NCBI GenBank assembly: GCA_024347235.1
Contig: AP025283.1
Coordinates: 3,534,001 to 3,598,000, forward strand
Direction of reading: 5' to 3'
DNA: 64,000 bases
Source: Aliamphritea spongicola
GTDB lineage: Bacteria; Pseudomonadota; Gammaproteobacteria; Pseudomonadales; Balneatricaceae
Of this stretch, positions 10,232 through 20,136 are shown piece by piece. The notes below the pieces were generated by a model that saw only the letters and a program-made list of their open reading frames with translations, searched no databases and had not been told where the DNA came from. The stretch's first letter is position 1, and the number at the start of each line of letters is the position of its first letter. The translations under genes and the position numbers were made by a program.

Positions 10232-11422
10232 TCAGCTCCCCAGCACACTTTTGCGTACCCGCGGATCAATCGCCGCCAGTACCACATCGGTAATAAAGTT
10301 CATGGAAATCACCACCAGCGCCACCAGAAATAAAATACCGGCGGCCAGCTCCTGATCATTGGTTTGGGCCAGCGCTTCAATCAGCAGAGCGGCAGCATCG
10401 GTCAGGCCGATTACCACCGCCACGATTGGCAGGTCATTAAAGATGCGCTGGAAATCAAAGCCCACACTGTTAAACAGCGGGCTGATGGAATGACGTACCG
10501 GATAACCGGCCCACAGTGCCATACCGTCTACACCACGGGCGCGGGCGGCATCCACATAGAGTTTGTTGGATTCATCCACCACCAGTGCCCGGACGGTCTG
10601 TAGCTGCAACGCGGTCGCGGACCAGCCAATGACAAAAATCGGTAGCCAGATATGTCCCAGAAAATCCTCAAGCTTGCCGAATTCAAAACCGTTATCACCA
10701 AACCAGGGCACACTCTTCCACTCATCAGAAAACAGCCCGGTTGGCGTAGGCTCACCAGCAAATACATACAGCAGGATGATGCTCAGGGCTAACAGGAAAT
10801 TGGGTAACGCCAGCCCCAGATAACTGATAATCCGCAGCTGTAAATCCAGCAGCTTGTTAAAGCTCAGACCAATCGTGTTGACAAAACGCTCTGCTCTGGT
10901 GTGCTGAGGATTAGTGTCTTTCCAGTCCTTATTGATGGTAAAGGCCGACAAAATGCCAAATGGCACGGCAATGATGTAAGCGAACACCAGACCGGCAATA
11001 CAAAACATAAAGCTCATCCAGAAGCGCTCACCCAACGCCAGATTCACAGACTGGCGCTTAGCACAGCTAAAGCCCAGATCCCCTTTCAGAGTCAGATCCG
11101 TTACCCAGCTTGCCCAGCGAACCGCCAGTGGCTGGTCCAGCCCCATACGGGCACGCTCAGCATCAATGTCCGCCTGGGTAATGGTTTCACCCTGGGTATT
11201 CTTATAAGCGATGTATTTTTCTGCACAGTCACCCGGCAACACTTCCATCAGGGAAAACACAATGCCGCTGACAATCAGCAGAGTGATCAGCGCCAGCACA
11301 TAGCGGCTGAATACATAGTTGAAATACTGGCTGTTCCTGGCCCGCCAGTAGAGAAATCCACCGACGCTCAGCAGGATCCACAGCAACCAGGTGTTGCCTA
11401 TAAAATCTGCAATCACAAGCAC
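10232..11422 (-). CDS. ABC importer permease, OppB/YejB type
   Basis: Intact 396-aa membrane protein. It has two N-terminal hydrophobic stretches, a periplasmic segment with GDCAEKYIAYKNTQGE, and the conserved permease loop (TVRALVVDESNKLYVDAARARGVDG) ahead of several more membrane segments. It follows the solute-binding protein and is translationally close to the next permease. The family includes dipeptide, oligopeptide and microcin C importers, so substrate cannot be fixed. Confidence 0.88.
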   Translation of the reverse strand: MLVIADFIGNTWLLWILLSVGGFLYWRARNSQYFNYVFSRYVLALITLLIVSGIVFSLMEVLPGDCAEKYIAYKNTQGETITQADIDAERARMGLDQPLAVRWASWVTDLTLKGDLGFSCAKRQSVNLALGERFWMSFMFCIAGLVFAYIIAVPFGILSAFTINKDWKDTNPQHTRAERFVNTIGLSFNKLLDLQLRIISYLGLALPNFLLALSIILLYVFAGEPTPTGLFSDEWKSVPWFGDNGFEFGKLEDFLGHIWLPIFVIGWSATALQLQTVRALVVDESNKLYVDAARARGVDGMALWAGYPVRHSISPLFNSVGFDFQRIFNDLPIVAVVIGLTDAAALLIEALAQTNDQELAAGILFLVALVVISMNFITDVVLAAIDPRVRKSVLGS

Positions 11423-11582
11423 GTCCTCAAAACCTGTTATCGGTACCTTTTCAGCAGTTCAGGCTGAGAAAAAGCATTGATAACAGGCCTTCTTTATTGT
11501 TTGAAAAAGAGAAAATCCGAAAAATAAACAAAGGAGACAGCACAGCGCTGCCCCCTTTTTACCCTGCAGCAGTTGCGGGTTA

Positions 11583-13643
11583 TCAGTTCTGCGCCATACC
11601 TTCTGCGCCCAGGTACCACTGAGTGGCCAGATACGGATACATACGGTAGAACTCATAAGAAGAGGTCTTCGGTACTTCGAAGTTACCCAGAGAACGGCTA
11701 CGGTATACCGGCGAAACCGCCTTTACAGTACCGATGATGTACAGGTCATCCACTACACGTTTGGCAATTTCCACACCCAGTTCATTGGAGGCTTCAGTAC
11801 CGGCCTGCAGTGTGACGAAACGGTCGGTCAGCTGCTTCATTTCCGCAACCGTGGCCGGTGGCTGAACACCTTCAGCGCCGTCAGTGTCACGGTGCTGTGC
11901 CCACAGCATACCGGTACGCAGGTCGAAGAAGCTGCCATACGGCGGTAACAGGGTTTCAGTGTTGCTGGCCAGCGTTGCCAGCGGACGGCCCATTACCCAG
12001 CTCAGAACGCTCAGATCGTTGGCGGTCTGTGAGTTACGGTACTCGTCTGAGGTCACTTCCTTAATGGTGGTTTTCACGCCCACTTCGGTCCAGTTGTTGG
12101 CAATGATTTCCACCAGTTCAGTCGGCGTGCCCTGAGTCGCATACTGAATGTTCAGTTCGAACTTCTTACCGGACGGCAGATCGCGCAGGCCATCGTTGTT
12201 TTTATCCACAACACCGGCTTTGTCCAGCAGCTCTGCTGCCATTTTCGGATCATACTGAGTGAAACGGGTCTTCAGATCTTCCGTAATGAAGGGCGTGGTG
12301 TCCGCATCAAAACCGGTGTACTGGGTCGGTTTACCCAGGCCAAAGTAAGCAATTTCGTTGATCTGATCGCGGTTCATTGCCACCGACATAGCGCGGCGGA
12401 AGTTAACGTCATTAAACACTGCACGTTTTTCTTCGTCTTTATCCGTCAGGTTAAAAGCGATGGTGGTTTGTGCAATGGTCGGGCGCAGGGCGATTTCATA
12501 TTTACCCTGATCCTTGTTTTCCAGTAATACCGGTGCCTGCGGCAGGTTAACCGCCTGGGCTTTGTAGTCCACTTCACCGGCAATCAGCTTAGCGGTCTGG
12601 ATATCTTCATCACCGATAAACACTTCGCTGATTTCATTGATATACGGTAACTGGTTACCGGCGGTATCCACCTGGAAGAAGTACGGGTTAGCCACCAGAC
12701 GGCGACCTTCCAGCGACTCTTCAACCACCAGATAGGATTCCAGGCTCGGTGCGATAGCTGTCAGGCCGGCAGCTACCAGACGGTCAGAGGCTGCTTTGTC
12801 TTTCAGCAACGGCGTCGGCACATCTTTCCAGTCTGACTGACCGTAATAGAAGTTAATCACGGCATAGCCGTTCTCGAAGCCCAGCTCTTTAGCTTTCTGG
12901 TCGGCATCTTTATTCAGTTCCGGGTGGAACTGCGCCAGCAGGTGCTGCGGCTGGAATGGCTGAGCGTAGTCCTGGGCAAAGTTATCCAGGAAGCCCGGGG
13001 TGGATTCGTTCATAGTGAACTGCACCGTGGTGTCATTCAGCACCTCAACCTTTACCGGCTTACCGGCAGACAGGAAACGGTCCTTAGGCTTTTCGATCAC
13101 ATTGCTGTTCATCAGCAGATTGTTATACCAGAAGGCGATATCTGCGGCGGTGAACGGCGCGCCGTCAGACCACTTGTGGCCTTCACGCAGGTTTACTTTC
13201 AGCACTGTAAAGTCCGCGTTCCATTCCCAGGACTTAGCCACGTTAGGCACCACGGTAGCCAGGTCATCACTGAACCGTACCAGATTAACGTGACGTACCG
13301 ACAGCAGGTCTGAAGTACCGGATTCAGTGGCCTTGGAAATGCCATCCAGTACCCCGCCGTAAATACCGATCTGCCGGTAAGGGGCAACCACCAGAGGCTC
13401 TGCCGGAATACGCTTAGCCAGTGGCATCAGTTCCGGGTTACCGGCGATACGGGCATTCAGCTCTTTAATGGCCGGGTTCTCTGCAAAGCTCAGCTTGCAG
13501 CCCAGCTGTGCTTCATATTCTGCACGCTCAAAAATATGCGGGTATTTACCGCCGGCATCCGGACCGGTCACAGCCGGGCAGCTCGCCAACACATTGCTTG
13601 CCATCAGCGCGGTTGCGCCAGCGATTAACAACTTATTCATCAT
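11583..13643 (-). CDS. Family 5 extracellular solute-binding protein (Opp/YejA-like)
   Basis: Intact 686-aa periplasmic binding protein with a Sec signal peptide (MNKLLIAGATALMASNVLA/SC). The SBP_bac_5 hallmarks VNLREGHKWSDGAPFTAADIAFWYNN, NDVNFRRAMSVAMNRDQIN and PTELVEIIANNWTEVGVK are present. It is long for the family, closer to the YejA branch. It sits directly downstream of the HAD phosphatase gene. That context suggests a phosphorus-containing ligand (inference only). Confidence 0.9.
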   Translation of the reverse strand: MMNKLLIAGATALMASNVLASCPAVTGPDAGGKYPHIFERAEYEAQLGCKLSFAENPAIKELNARIAGNPELMPLAKRIPAEPLVVAPYRQIGIYGGVLDGISKATESGTSDLLSVRHVNLVRFSDDLATVVPNVAKSWEWNADFTVLKVNLREGHKWSDGAPFTAADIAFWYNNLLMNSNVIEKPKDRFLSAGKPVKVEVLNDTTVQFTMNESTPGFLDNFAQDYAQPFQPQHLLAQFHPELNKDADQKAKELGFENGYAVINFYYGQSDWKDVPTPLLKDKAASDRLVAAGLTAIAPSLESYLVVEESLEGRRLVANPYFFQVDTAGNQLPYINEISEVFIGDEDIQTAKLIAGEVDYKAQAVNLPQAPVLLENKDQGKYEIALRPTIAQTTIAFNLTDKDEEKRAVFNDVNFRRAMSVAMNRDQINEIAYFGLGKPTQYTGFDADTTPFITEDLKTRFTQYDPKMAAELLDKAGVVDKNNDGLRDLPSGKKFELNIQYATQGTPTELVEIIANNWTEVGVKTTIKEVTSDEYRNSQTANDLSVLSWVMGRPLATLASNTETLLPPYGSFFDLRTGMLWAQHRDTDGAEGVQPPATVAEMKQLTDRFVTLQAGTEASNELGVEIAKRVVDDLYIIGTVKAVSPVYRSRSLGNFEVPKTSSYEFYRMYPYLATQWYLGAEGMAQN

Positions 13644-13676
13644 TCAGTTCCTGCTAAAAATTAGTGAAAATTCAGA

Positions 13677-14368
13677 TCAGACCGGCGCTGCACAGGCAGG
13701 CGCCGGCCAGCGAATCAGTTGCCAGCCACGGGAAAGTGCCAGCTCACTGAGTGACTGATCAGGATTGGTCGCAACCGGATGCTCCACCAACTCCAAAAGC
13801 GGCAGATCATTCATTGAGTCGCTGTAGAAATACGCACCATCCATGGACTCTCCCTGTTCTTCCAGCCAGGCCTTCAGCCGGATAATCTTGCCTTCCCTGA
13901 AACTGGGCACACCGGCAACTTCACCGCTGTAACCCGTATCCGTTCCTTCTGTTACCGGGGTTTCTTCCAGCTCAATCGCCAGAACATCCTCAACCCCAGC
14001 TCCTTTGCAATGGCCCTGACGATGAACGCCGCCGTTGCAGAAATAATCACCAGCCGCTTACCCTGCGCCCGGCATGCCGCCAGCAGTTCACGGGCATCTG
14101 TATATACCCGGGGTGCCAAATATTCTTTAATGAATACCGGCATCAGAGCATCAACCTGCCGGGTACTCATATGCGCTAACGGCGCTAACTGAAAACACAC
14201 GTAGTCACGCATATCCAGCGTGCCGGCGCTGTACTGTTCGGAAAACGCCCGGTCGCCGGCGACAAAGTCATCGCCGGCAAAACCGTGATCAACCAGAAAA
14301 CGGCAAAACAATGAGGCGCTGTCGCCTGCCACCAGAGTTTCATCCAGATCAAAAATCGCTAACGCCAT
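13677..14368 (-). CDS. HAD-IB family phosphatase (copy 1)
   Basis: Motif I DLDETLVAGD, motif II SAT (VIISATAAF), and motif IV SDSMNDLPLL are present, giving a phosphoserine-phosphatase-like HAD hydrolase of ~230 aa. One frameshift near 13960 separates the halves. ATG 14368 (MALAIFDLDETL) is 8 bases after the upstream hydrolase stop, so the two are coupled. It is a clear paralogue of the HAD gene at 24.2-24.9 kb (shared SDSMNDLPLLE and VATNPD), linking the two phosphonate-type clusters. The substrate is unknown. Confidence 0.85.
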
Positions 14369-14375
14369 GCTCAGT

Positions 14376-15200
14376 TCACTCCTGAATAATCGGCATGTAA
14401 AAATCCTGAGGGAAGGCCTTACCGTGGCCCTGAATACCGAGCAACTGACACACCGCACCGCAAAGCTCCAGCTGCTGCGGCCGGGATTCAGCGTTATGGG
14501 AAAAGCCCTGCCCCATCACATACAGCGGCACCATGCGTTCTTCCGGCAGAATGCCACCGTGGCTGAAATCGTTATTCATGCCGTGGTCAGAAGTCACCAG
14601 CACCTGATAACCGGCCGCCAGCCAGTCCGGTAAATATTCCGACAGGGCCATATCCGCATGCCGGACAGTGTTCCGGTATTTGGTGCTGTCCCAGCCGGCC
14701 TTGTGCCCGGCATCATCAATGTTCATGGGATGTACCAGCAGGAAATCAGGGTCATGCCGCCGGCGCAGGGCTTCGGCATCGGCGAACAGATGATCATCGG
14801 GATAATGATCCTGGTGATAAAAACTGCCGTACTGAATCGCCAGTTCCGGATCGGCGGTGTGGCGGTCCCGTTTGGCACTGAAAGGGGCACGGTTATACAG
14901 CTCACTGAACCAGTGATAGGCCGCAGCAGCGGTGGTTAACCCACCGGCGCGGGCCAGGGTGAAAATGCTTTGCTGAGTAGAAAGACGGCACACCGCGTTA
15001 TGCACAATGCCGCTGTTGACCGGCGCAACGCCAGTCAGAATGGCTTCATACAATGGCCGGGACATAGAAGGTAATTCGCACTGCAGCTTATACAGTGTCG
15101 CCTGCCCCTGCTCACGCAACGCCTGCAGGAACCCCATACACTGCTCGCCAACCCCGTATTCGAGACCATCCAGCACCACCAGAATCACTTTTTGTGACAT
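14376..15200 (-). CDS. Alkaline-phosphatase-superfamily hydrolase (nucleotide pyrophosphatase / PhnA-like fold)
   Basis: Intact ~275-aa protein. Superfamily metal sites are visible: LDGLEYG (first Asp), SMSRPLYEAILTGVAP (nucleophile region, Ser in place of the usual Thr), MNIDDAGHKAG and TSDHGMN. No signal peptide is evident, so it is probably cytoplasmic. Relatives include phosphodiesterases and phosphonoacetate hydrolase. I cannot choose between phosphodiester and C-P bond cleavage from sequence. First gene of the minus-strand unit with a HAD phosphatase and Opp-type importer. ATG 15200 (MSQKVILVV) is preferred over the upstream GTG 15206. Confidence 0.75.
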   Translation of the reverse strand: MSQKVILVVLDGLEYGVGEQCMGFLQALREQGQATLYKLQCELPSMSRPLYEAILTGVAPVNSGIVHNAVCRLSTQQSIFTLARAGGLTTAAAAYHWFSELYNRAPFSAKRDRHTADPELAIQYGSFYHQDHYPDDHLFADAEALRRRHDPDFLLVHPMNIDDAGHKAGWDSTKYRNTVRHADMALSEYLPDWLAAGYQVLVTSDHGMNNDFSHGGILPEERMVPLYVMGQGFSHNAESRPQQLELCGAVCQLLGIQGHGKAFPQDFYMPIIQE

Positions 15201-15428
15201 ATACACGTACTCAGAAATTAACCGGGCAGCACCTGCGCCACAGCATCACGCTGCAAACAGGCCCTGCTTAAACTCCATTCAGGTTAATTTTTGAATGTGT
15301 AACTTATGCGACAGGATTGGGTATTTTTCGTGACATTTTTATGGCATGACTTTTCTTAATAACCTTTTCTTATGACCTGTCATGAAAGCATCACAAAACC
15401 GCCGGTTACCGGCTGATAAACAGGCATA

Positions 15429-15451
15429 AAAATGCCGCGGATGCGGCATTT
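15429..15451 (-). terminator. Terminator downstream of the DUF808 gene
   Basis: Inverted repeat AAATGCCGC / GCGGCATTT with a short loop, 18 bases past the stop of the minus-strand DUF808 gene. It separates that gene from the phosphatase-importer unit. Confidence 0.75.
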
Positions 15452-15468
15452 CAGAAGATGGTTAAAAA

Positions 15469-16406
15469 TCAGGCGGCAGTGCCTGAACCGGAGAAGCGGC
15501 TGAACAGCTTCAAAGCACCGGCCAGTATCAGCCCCAGAACCAGACCAATCAGGCCGGCGGTGACTGACGGCGCAAACAGCGCCACATAGATACTGATGTC
15601 TGCCCCAAGACGCTGCACATAATGCACCCATTCCGCTAACAGCGGGATACCGTGGACAATAATGCCACCGCCCACCAGGAACATGGCGAGAGTGCCAACT
15701 ACCGTCAGGGTGCGCATCAGCCGGGGCGCAAACGCCAGCAGCCCCGGCCAACACCGCGTTTAACCGCGGCAAATGCCCCTTCTGCCTTGTCTTTCAGCAG
15801 GTACAGCCCGGCATCATCCAGCTTAACGATAATCGCCACCAGCCCGTATACTAATACGGTAATCAGCACCGCCAGCACAGAAATCACCAGCGACTGCATG
15901 GCAAAACTGGCATCCTGAACCGTGCCCAGCGCAATGGCAATGATCTCAGCGGAAAGAATAAAGTCAGTACGTATTGCCCCTTTTATCTTATCTTTTTCCA
16001 GCTGTTCGAGATCCGTGTCCTGCTCTGCCAGCAGCACCTCAACCTTTTCCTCATCAGTCTGCTTTGCTGACTTGCTGAACATATGCAGGACTTTTTCAGC
16101 TCCGTCAAAACACAGAAAGGCACCGCCGAGCATTAGTAACGGGGTAATCAGCCAGGGAATAAACGCACTGATCGCCAGCGCCGCCGGCACCAGAATCAGC
16201 TTATTGAGCATGGAGCCTTTGGCGACGGCAAGCACCACAGGAATCTCCCGCTCGGCTTTAACCCCCGCCACCTGTTCGGCGTTTACTGCGAGATCATCCC
16301 CCAGCACCCCGGCGGTCTTTTTCGCTGCGACCTTGGTCAGTATTGCCACGTCATCAAGTACGGCGGCGATATCATCAAGAAGTGTTAATAAACTTCCGGC
16401 TGCCAT
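15469..16406 (-). CDS. DUF808 (YedI-like) inner-membrane protein
   Basis: [46 protein letters not shown] matches the conserved DUF808 start, and the [14 protein letters not shown] segment is also diagnostic. Several hydrophobic stretches follow. A frameshift around 15740 shifts the last ~90 residues to another frame. Length after repair is ~312 aa, normal for the family. Biochemical role is unknown; no link to phosphonate metabolism is evident beyond position. Confidence 0.85.
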
Positions 16407-16550
16407 CTGTATTTTCCTTTTCCGTTAAAAGCCAGATTCTCACAATCACCGCTGCCCCTGCATGCAGTGACTGTGGAAAGAAATCATTACCGACAGGATA
16501 CCCAGGCGGATGAAATGCAGCTGAATACTTTAAAATCCGGCCGAAAAACA

Positions 16551-17435
16551 CTACAGGGACACAAAGATCAGGCCGATCAGCATCATACTGACCCCCTGCA
16601 TGCGGGTGATGCTGACGGACTCTTTCAGCCAGAACACGCCAATGGCCACACCGATAGGGATACTCAGCTGGCGCAGGGCCACCACATAACTGACTTCGGT
16701 CACCATCGACATACTGATGAGGACCAGCAGGTAAGTACCGACAATGAACAACCCGGTCATTGCCACTGAACGGATTGCCCCGGACGGTTAAACACCGTAC
16801 CGAACAAAGATTCCTTAAACAGCAGTAACGACACCGGCAACATACACAGCACAATGCCCCCGCCTGCACCACCGCAAAAGCACTGCCCGCCTGGAACGCC
16901 GTAAAGCCTTCTTCGCGCATCAGATGAACGGCAGCGCTGTCGGTAAACGAATAACCAGCAGTGCCCAGAGCAGCCACAATGGCCCAGCCTACTGCCGGCG
17001 TCATATAGGCCCGCAGGTGCCATTCCCGCCAGCGCCGCACCGGCAGCACCATCGCCCCGGCAAAAATCAGCAGCATGGCAGCAATGTCTTCAATGGATAA
17101 CAGACTGTGTCCGTAAGCGCCAAGCACCAGCAAAGGAACAATCAGCACCGGTAGCGCCCGGGCCAGTGGATAAACAATGCTCAGATCGCCCCCTGATAGG
17201 CTTTCGCCAGCCCCACCAGATACACCGTCTGGCAAATGCCCGAGGCCAGAATCAGCCACCAGAATTTTGCCGGCATTGCCACCACATCACGCCAGACCTC
17301 AAGTAAAGGGACTGAAAATCAGCATCCCACAGGCGGTTGCCCACATATAAAACGAAATACTGGTGCCGGATTTTTACCCATAGAGTTCCAGCCGGCGTGT
17401 AATAACGTCGAGATCAGGATCAGACCGATGGCCAT
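16551..17435 (-). CDS. EamA/DMT-family transporter
   Basis: Reconstructed from several frames. It starts at ATG 17435 (MAIGLILISTLLHAGWNSMGK), then repeated hydrophobic segments (GICQTVYLVGLAKAYQGGDLSIVYPLARALPVL; VSYVVALRQLSIPIGVAIGVFWLKES) typical of ten-helix drug/metabolite exporters. Frameshifts near 17210, 16870 and 16780, with likely more near 17310-17370. It begins 6 bases after phnX ends, so it is in the phnX transcript. It may export a product of the pathway, or be an importer; neither can be shown here. Confidence 0.75.
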
Positions 17436-17440
17436 CGCGC

Positions 17441-18268
17441 TCAAGGCTGCTCTCCCGACGCCAGACGGCGGCTGATATCTTCAAGACAGATCACGGCATC
17501 AGCGATGGTATCCACCACATAATGGGCGCCGCCCCGGCGGAATTTTTCGTATGCCGGCTGGCGATACGCTTCCTGCTCATCCGCCGTCAGTGCCTGCCAC
17601 TCTTCAAGGCTTAAGCCGACTTCATTGCCACTGCAGGCCAGCGCAATGGTCCACATACCGGCATTCAGGCCTTCCTCAATCCCCGGCTGGGTATCATCAA
17701 TTTTGACGCAGGCAACCAGATTTTTAACCCCCAGCTCCATGACGTTGGTGAGGCTCATATACGGATAGGGCCGGCCTTTGCTTACCTGAGTGGCACACAC
17801 CATACTTTCCGGACGATAGCCCTGCTGTGCGGCGCGCTCCAGCAGCCCCGCCACCATGGATTCCGCGTATCCGGTATTGGCACCGATGCGGATATCCCGC
17901 CGCTTCGCCCATTCAAGCAGTTCAGTCACGCCGGGAATCAGGTCTGAAGCTGCAGCAATGGCTTCGATTTGCAGCGGCACGAAATCGTCAAACATCGCAT
18001 CAATATCCTGGCTGTCCGGAAGTTTACCGAACTGCTCATTCCAGGCCTCACGGATACGGGGTAACTCACACAACTGACGGATATGTTCCCGTTTCTCAGC
18101 GCCCATCGGCCCCCGCGCTTCAGCCTCGCTCAGCTCAATACCACGGCTGGCGAACAAACGCTGAAAACCTTCAATCGGTGCCCGTGAACCAAAATCAACA
18201 GTGGTGCCTGCCCAGTCCATAATAATGGCCTGAACCGGCCCGGTATACTGGCGGGAATAACGGTACAT
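17441..18268 (-). CDS. phnX: Phosphonoacetaldehyde hydrolase
   Basis: Splits phosphonoacetaldehyde to acetaldehyde and phosphate. HAD motif I is DWAGTTVDFGS, and the cap-domain Schiff-base lysine sits in MGAEKREHI. The G-N-TGY loop (RIGANTGYAESM) and VKIDDTQPGIEEG are conserved. Intact, ~275 aa. ATG 18268 (MYRYSRQ) follows GAGGTG, so I prefer it over the longer frame to 18298. Preceded by its own operator-bearing promoter region. The usual partner aminotransferase PhnW is not in the window. Confidence 0.92.
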   Translation of the reverse strand: MYRYSRQYTGPVQAIIMDWAGTTVDFGSRAPIEGFQRLFASRGIELSEAEARGPMGAEKREHIRQLCELPRIREAWNEQFGKLPDSQDIDAMFDDFVPLQIEAIAAASDLIPGVTELLEWAKRRDIRIGANTGYAESMVAGLLERAAQQGYRPESMVCATQVSKGRPYPYMSLTNVMELGVKNLVACVKIDDTQPGIEEGLNAGMWTIALACSGNEVGLSLEEWQALTADEQEAYRQPAYEKFRRGGAHYVVDTIADAVICLEDISRRLASGEQP

Positions 18269-18353
18269 ACTCACCTCAACAGGCCTGATACGGGCCAAAA
18301 CGTGTGGAATTAGTGAAGCAGAAATTATACAGGAAGGATATAACGGAACAATC

Positions 18354-18365
18354 TGGTATAGACCA
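18354..18365. promoter_or_regulatory. HutC/UTRA-type operator, phnX promoter
   Basis: TGGTATAGACCA, 86 bases upstream of the phnX start, in the gap after the permease gene. It contains the GTMTAKAC core known for HutC-subfamily GntR regulators. It is the same palindrome as at 22576 and 24940. Confidence 0.75.
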
Positions 18366-18444
18366 GAAAACAGGGAGTCAGATCAAAAATCCGGTACTTA
18401 AGTCGATTCATCATGACTCAGGTACCGGACAGGCAAAACAGATT

Positions 18445-20136
18445 TTAAGCGTAACGCCAGCGCTGACTGCGGGACAGCAGTTCCTTACTGATCAGCCAAT
18501 GGCAGCTTTTTACCCCCAGTGCAGTAAACATCAGCAATACGGCCATCGCAGCTGCCGGGGCAGTATCCCCTGCTTCATCCATGTTGATCACCGCCACTGA
18601 CGCCAGTGTGGTATCTGCTGAATACAGGAATACCACTGCCGACACTGTGGTCATGGCATTCACAAACAGGTACACCGAAATATCCAGCACAGCCGGCAGG
18701 CATAACGGCAGGGTGACCCGGCGGAATGTGGTATAAAACGGCACCTTCAGCGAGGCGGAAACTGATTCAAACTCGCCGTCAATCTGCTTCAGACTGGTCG
18801 TGGCGGTGAGGTGACACACGGTGTAAAAATGCACCAGTGTATTGAGCACCAGAATCGCCAGTGTACCGTACATAAAGTTCAGCGGATTAGACGGCGAATT
18901 AAAGAAGAAGATGTACGACAACCCCAGCACCATACCCGGTACGGCCATGGGCAGCATGGCCAGAAACTGCATGGTTTTGCGCAACAGGGGCAAGGCTTTA
19001 ATCTTCTCGTTCAGGTAAGCGAGAATGAAGATCACAGCGGTGCCGGTAATCGCTACCCAGAAGGCCATTCGCAGGGAATTAAAGTAGGACTCCCAACCCC
19101 CACCATCCATCATATCGAACTGGTAGTTATCCAGTGACAGGGTCAGGTTGTACGGCCAGAAAGTAATCAGCGATGCGTATATCGCCATGCCGATCACCAG
19201 CAGCAGAAAAGCTGCAATGCCACCACAGAACAGCATTAGCAGGTTATCCCGTAATGGCTGGGCTTCCGGCTGAATCGCCACTGCACGGGCGCTGACCTGC
19301 GCGGTCTGACGCTTCAGTACCCGGCGTTCAATCCAGAACGACAATACCGCCGGCAACAGCAAAATCACACTGACCACGGCTCCCATCTGGAAATTCTGCT
19401 GGCCTACCACCTGCTTATAGATATCTGTCGCCAGCACGTTGTACTGGCCACCAATCACCTTAGCCACCCCGAAATCGGTAATCGCCAGGGTAAAACAGAC
19501 GAACACAGTATTCACCAGCCCGTAGCGAACGCCAGGCAAGGTAATGGTCAGAAACACCCGCCAGCCCGGCGTTTTCAGCGCTTTGGCCGCTTCATAAAGG
19601 CGGGCATCGCTGTTTGATAGCGCCGTGATCAGAATCATCAGCGCATGGGGAAAGATCCAGAAACACAGTCCCATCACAATGCCCACCGGACCATAGATGG
19701 AATCCACCGGCAGCCAGTCTTTCAGTATCCCCTGATTACCAAACAGATAGATCATGCTCAGGGCGGGCAGCAGTGAAGGGGCAAATAGCGGCAGGCTGCT
19801 GATCAGCCGAAAGCCTTTCTTACCGGCCATGCCACTGCGGGTCAGTGCATAGGCGGTTATAAAGGCGCAGGTCACCACAATCACCGTGGTCCAGCAGGCA
19901 ATGATCAGCGAGTTAATGATCGAGCCAAACAAAGCCGGATTGGTGAAATACTCCGCATAGTTGGCCAGGCCAATAAAGTTACCGGCCTGATCCTGCAAAC
20001 TCTTCAGCAACATGGTACTCAGCGGCGCCAGTAAGCCGAGAATCAGAAACAACACACCCAGTAACAGCAAAGCTCTTTGTACGAAAGCTTCAGTACTCCA
20101 GACAGGCACTAAGCGGCGGGCAGCAATTGCATTCAT
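18445..20136 (-). CDS. 2-Aminoethylphosphonate-type ABC permease (two fused permease domains)
   Basis: Intact 563-aa protein with two binding-protein-dependent permease units, as in FbpB and fused PhnU/PhnV-type permeases. The first half ends with EAA loop LYEAAKALKTPGWRVFLTITLPGVRYG. The second half has FESVSASLKVPFYTTFRRVTLPLCLPAVLD. About 12 membrane segments. It overlaps the ATPase stop by four bases (ATGA), so the genes are translationally coupled. Neighbouring PhnX, PhnY- and PhnZ-like genes point to aminophosphonate uptake. Confidence 0.88.
   Translation of the reverse strand: MNAIAARRLVPVWSTEAFVQRALLLLGVLFLILGLLAPLSTMLLKSLQDQAGNFIGLANYAEYFTNPALFGSIINSLIIACWTTVIVVTCAFITAYALTRSGMAGKKGFRLISSLPLFAPSLLPALSMIYLFGNQGILKDWLPVDSIYGPVGIVMGLCFWIFPHALMILITALSNSDARLYEAAKALKTPGWRVFLTITLPGVRYGLVNTVFVCFTLAITDFGVAKVIGGQYNVLATDIYKQVVGQQNFQMGAVVSVILLLPAVLSFWIERRVLKRQTAQVSARAVAIQPEAQPLRDNLLMLFCGGIAAFLLLVIGMAIYASLITFWPYNLTLSLDNYQFDMMDGGGWESYFNSLRMAFWVAITGTAVIFILAYLNEKIKALPLLRKTMQFLAMLPMAVPGMVLGLSYIFFFNSPSNPLNFMYGTLAILVLNTLVHFYTVCHLTATTSLKQIDGEFESVSASLKVPFYTTFRRVTLPLCLPAVLDISVYLFVNAMTTVSAVVFLYSADTTLASVAVINMDEAGDTAPAAAMAVLLMFTALGVKSCHWLISKELLSRSQRWRYA

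Noticed and set aside
14098..14110. GTATATAC inside the HAD gene as a further HutC-type operator
   Set aside because: Matches only the 8-base core, lacks the flanking TGG/CCA and lies inside coding sequence.
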